Below, piece by piece: positions 59,901 through 60,159 of a DNA stretch of 60,159 nucleotides. This DNA is from Acetivibrio ethanolgignens (lineage in GTDB: Bacteria; Bacillota; Clostridia; Lachnospirales; Lachnospiraceae). A model generated the notes under the pieces. That model saw only the letters and a program-made list of their open reading frames with translations, was not told where the DNA came from and did not search any database. The position numbers and the translations under genes are program-made. How positions within the stretch are numbered: position 1 is the first letter of the stretch; each line of letters opens with the position of its first letter. The stretch lies in contig NZ_LNAM01000164.1 in assembly GCF_001461035.1 (NCBI RefSeq), forward strand, positions 1-60,159, written 5' to 3'.

Positions 59901-60159
59901 AAAGGTGTGCACCTATTATGTGATCAGGGTGCATGACGGAGCAGTGACGGTACTTGATACAGAACTTAGCGGAAATGAAATCAGCTTTATGACCGACCGG
60001 TTCTCGACTTATTCTGTATGGTATGCGGAAACGGATGCACCTACACCTCCGGGCGGTGATGATAAACCGAATAAGCCGAGTAATCCGGATACACCGAGTA
60101 ATCCGGATACACCGAGTAATCCGGATACACCGAGTAATCCGGATACACCGAGTAATCCG
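56998..60159 (+). CDS. Very large Cys/His-rich Ig-like cell-surface protein (3' end beyond window)
   Basis: 1054 codons without a stop to the window edge, from ATG 56998 behind AGAGGAGGG. A signal peptide (RFKATTKRISVMFLAALLMF) is followed by a Cys/His-rich region (about 40-210) with repeated H-E-H-x-(D/E)-E-C-Y units such as CTHEHTDECY and CVHEHGEECY. Two tandem BIG_2-type Ig-like domains follow (TGVTVSPNTNVNVNKGGTQQ at about 540; TGVTVSPDIATIKKGETQQF at about 630), then a further beta domain with CGHGCGKS. The sequence ends in an NPDTPS repeat, a wall-spanning stalk. A sortase signal would be expected beyond the window. Confidence 0.88.
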   Translation, partial: MKRFKATTKRISVMFLAALLMFSSVDYGVLSAAAAERTETTCPNHPEHTADCGYVEAVEGADCTHEHTDECYRIVTECVHEHGEECYEKELTCENTEEGHEHTDECYTKTLNCTHECSEESGCIRRELDCKHEHDESCGYREAVEGHPCTHSCELCSGAAEESTEDGTTDVEDERTCICEDKCTGDTVNEDCPICSAEGADLEKDCKGGKVHTELPEKLKALQERMNALPTVAEYKSMTGELVEGTNVTEVQYNVYMEACDLYDEYDAMPDKEKAQLDISKLEALLNYCNETFTECSTKNSITPEKGIDYDVAYSEIRNGKMPEDGGGSMVLPVGTRIYFDEDNIMERLDNFQFFVDTYESAVSRGYIAGVTEDDLSEEQKAYMNYYYADYTPVKGSIITLQSYYLDDNKNKITCGGQWMVTACGESEDVLQIYSLTPTSVTYYTAKLENTLTTVTAKLSQTEYIIPDAQVFLTVTPKNGPLSASDVKIELTNCSLKSDTPTVSDDGSLVYTLHSFTNNAAVTVKEAGSSGETGSVTGVTVSPNTNVNVNKGGTQQFTATVNGTGTFDNTVTWKIENANSSNTTISDSGLLTVGADETASSIAVIATSKGDSTKSTTVSVVIPQTTSITGVTVSPDIATIKKGETQQFTASVSGTGNFDNTVTWTVEGAVSTNTKIDENGKLTIGADETATSIIVKAIANGDHAKSASAMVTVINKDIKVPVIGGIENGGKYCKSVTFTVTADNLDKVTVDGTEVTQNTDGKYMITADDKAHTIIAKDTAGNITKYTITVYTRHDFENPVYTETGREGNVITEEAPCGHGCGKSIVRKRTLEGDIIGQEYPNDSGSNGNLATDVKVVPGTPTVHVSGLDLEIAKEVLDPSEISQVENGEKLLVYLEINKLEEMAVLTEDKTKTEEQAAEKKLQQGIYLDLSMWKKIGDAAAVPLGSTKISKKLKISLTLPEELKAPAGKVCTYYVIRVHDGAVTVLDTELSGNEISFMTDRFSTYSVWYAETDAPTPPGGDDKPNKPSNPDTPSNPDTPSNPDTPSNPDTPSNP
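60076..60159 (+). repeat. 18-bp tandem repeat encoding P-S-N-P-D-T
   Basis: CCGAGTAATCCGGATACA repeated four times (60076-60147) plus 12 bases, identical between copies, running off the window. It encodes a Pro-rich stalk; identical copies suggest recent expansion or length variation. Confidence 0.92.

Noticed and set aside
1-60159. tRNA and rRNA genes
   Set aside because: No cloverleaf with a T-loop GTTCRANNC context or rRNA-like stretch was noticed; a dedicated scan could not be run here.

Overview
The window looks like a chromosome segment of a low-GC, anaerobic gut Firmicute, most likely Lachnospiraceae. The basis is the gene families (SpoVB-like flippase, HydE hydrogenase maturase, DegV, YesM/YesN systems, FlxA-like protein, a CptIN-type toxin), strong Shine-Dalgarno sequences and TTGACA-17-TATAAT promoters. 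Assignment to genus is not possible from the sequence alone.

Layout. 0-14.3 kb is mostly core: two prepilin-like proteins and a 1566-residue exported protein, an exported small protein, rRNA pseudouridine synthase, NAD-dependent DNA ligase, homoserine acyltransferase, a nfo/AlkD-like DNA repair pair, carbamate kinase, and an ECF S-component with a P-loop kinase. At 14,542-21,996 a complete 7.46-kb mobilizable element with a large serine recombinase sits inside an XRE-type membrane regulator gene. It has 20-bp imperfect terminal inverted repeats, a MobV-type oriT, a MobV relaxase, a RepA-like protein, a TnpW-like protein and an ant(6)-type streptomycin resistance gene. In-silico excision restores a 386-codon host reading frame. 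23-29.7 kb carries a SpoVB-like flippase, a type III toxin-antitoxin locus of the CptIN kind (promoter, two 45-bp repeats, terminator, toxin), and an iscR-iscS-iscU-mnmA-hydE operon.

29.7-39.3 kb is an accessory graveyard: a MITE-like repeat, radC and toprim-protein fragments, an intact LytTR two-component system with paired 9-bp operator repeats upstream of itself and of a FlxA-like gene, a frameshifted partner gene, an intact HipBA/CtkA-like pair, a frameshifted SAF-domain gene, a transposase-associated fragment, a truncated Tn554-like recombinase, and a beheaded ABC transporter. 39.3-45.7 kb has a Fic protein, then a YesN/YesM system followed by two sugar-binding proteins without permeases. 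45.7-52.4 kb is mostly core again (aroD, ilvE, purE, degV) plus a secreted HExxH metalloprotease interrupted by one in-frame TGA.

52.4-60.2 kb is accessory: a TetR stub with two palindromic operators, a second XRE gene truncated at the same codon as the one hit by the mobile element, a second copy of the MITE-like repeat, a chimeric conjugation-associated protein, and a sensor kinase/response regulator pair next to a very large Cys/His-rich, Ig-like surface protein that runs off the window inside an 18-bp repeat.

The strongest discoveries are the type III toxin-antitoxin locus, whose two repeats show compensatory base changes, the precisely delimited antibiotic-resistance mobilizable element with its oriT, and the LytTR regulon with two matching operator pairs.
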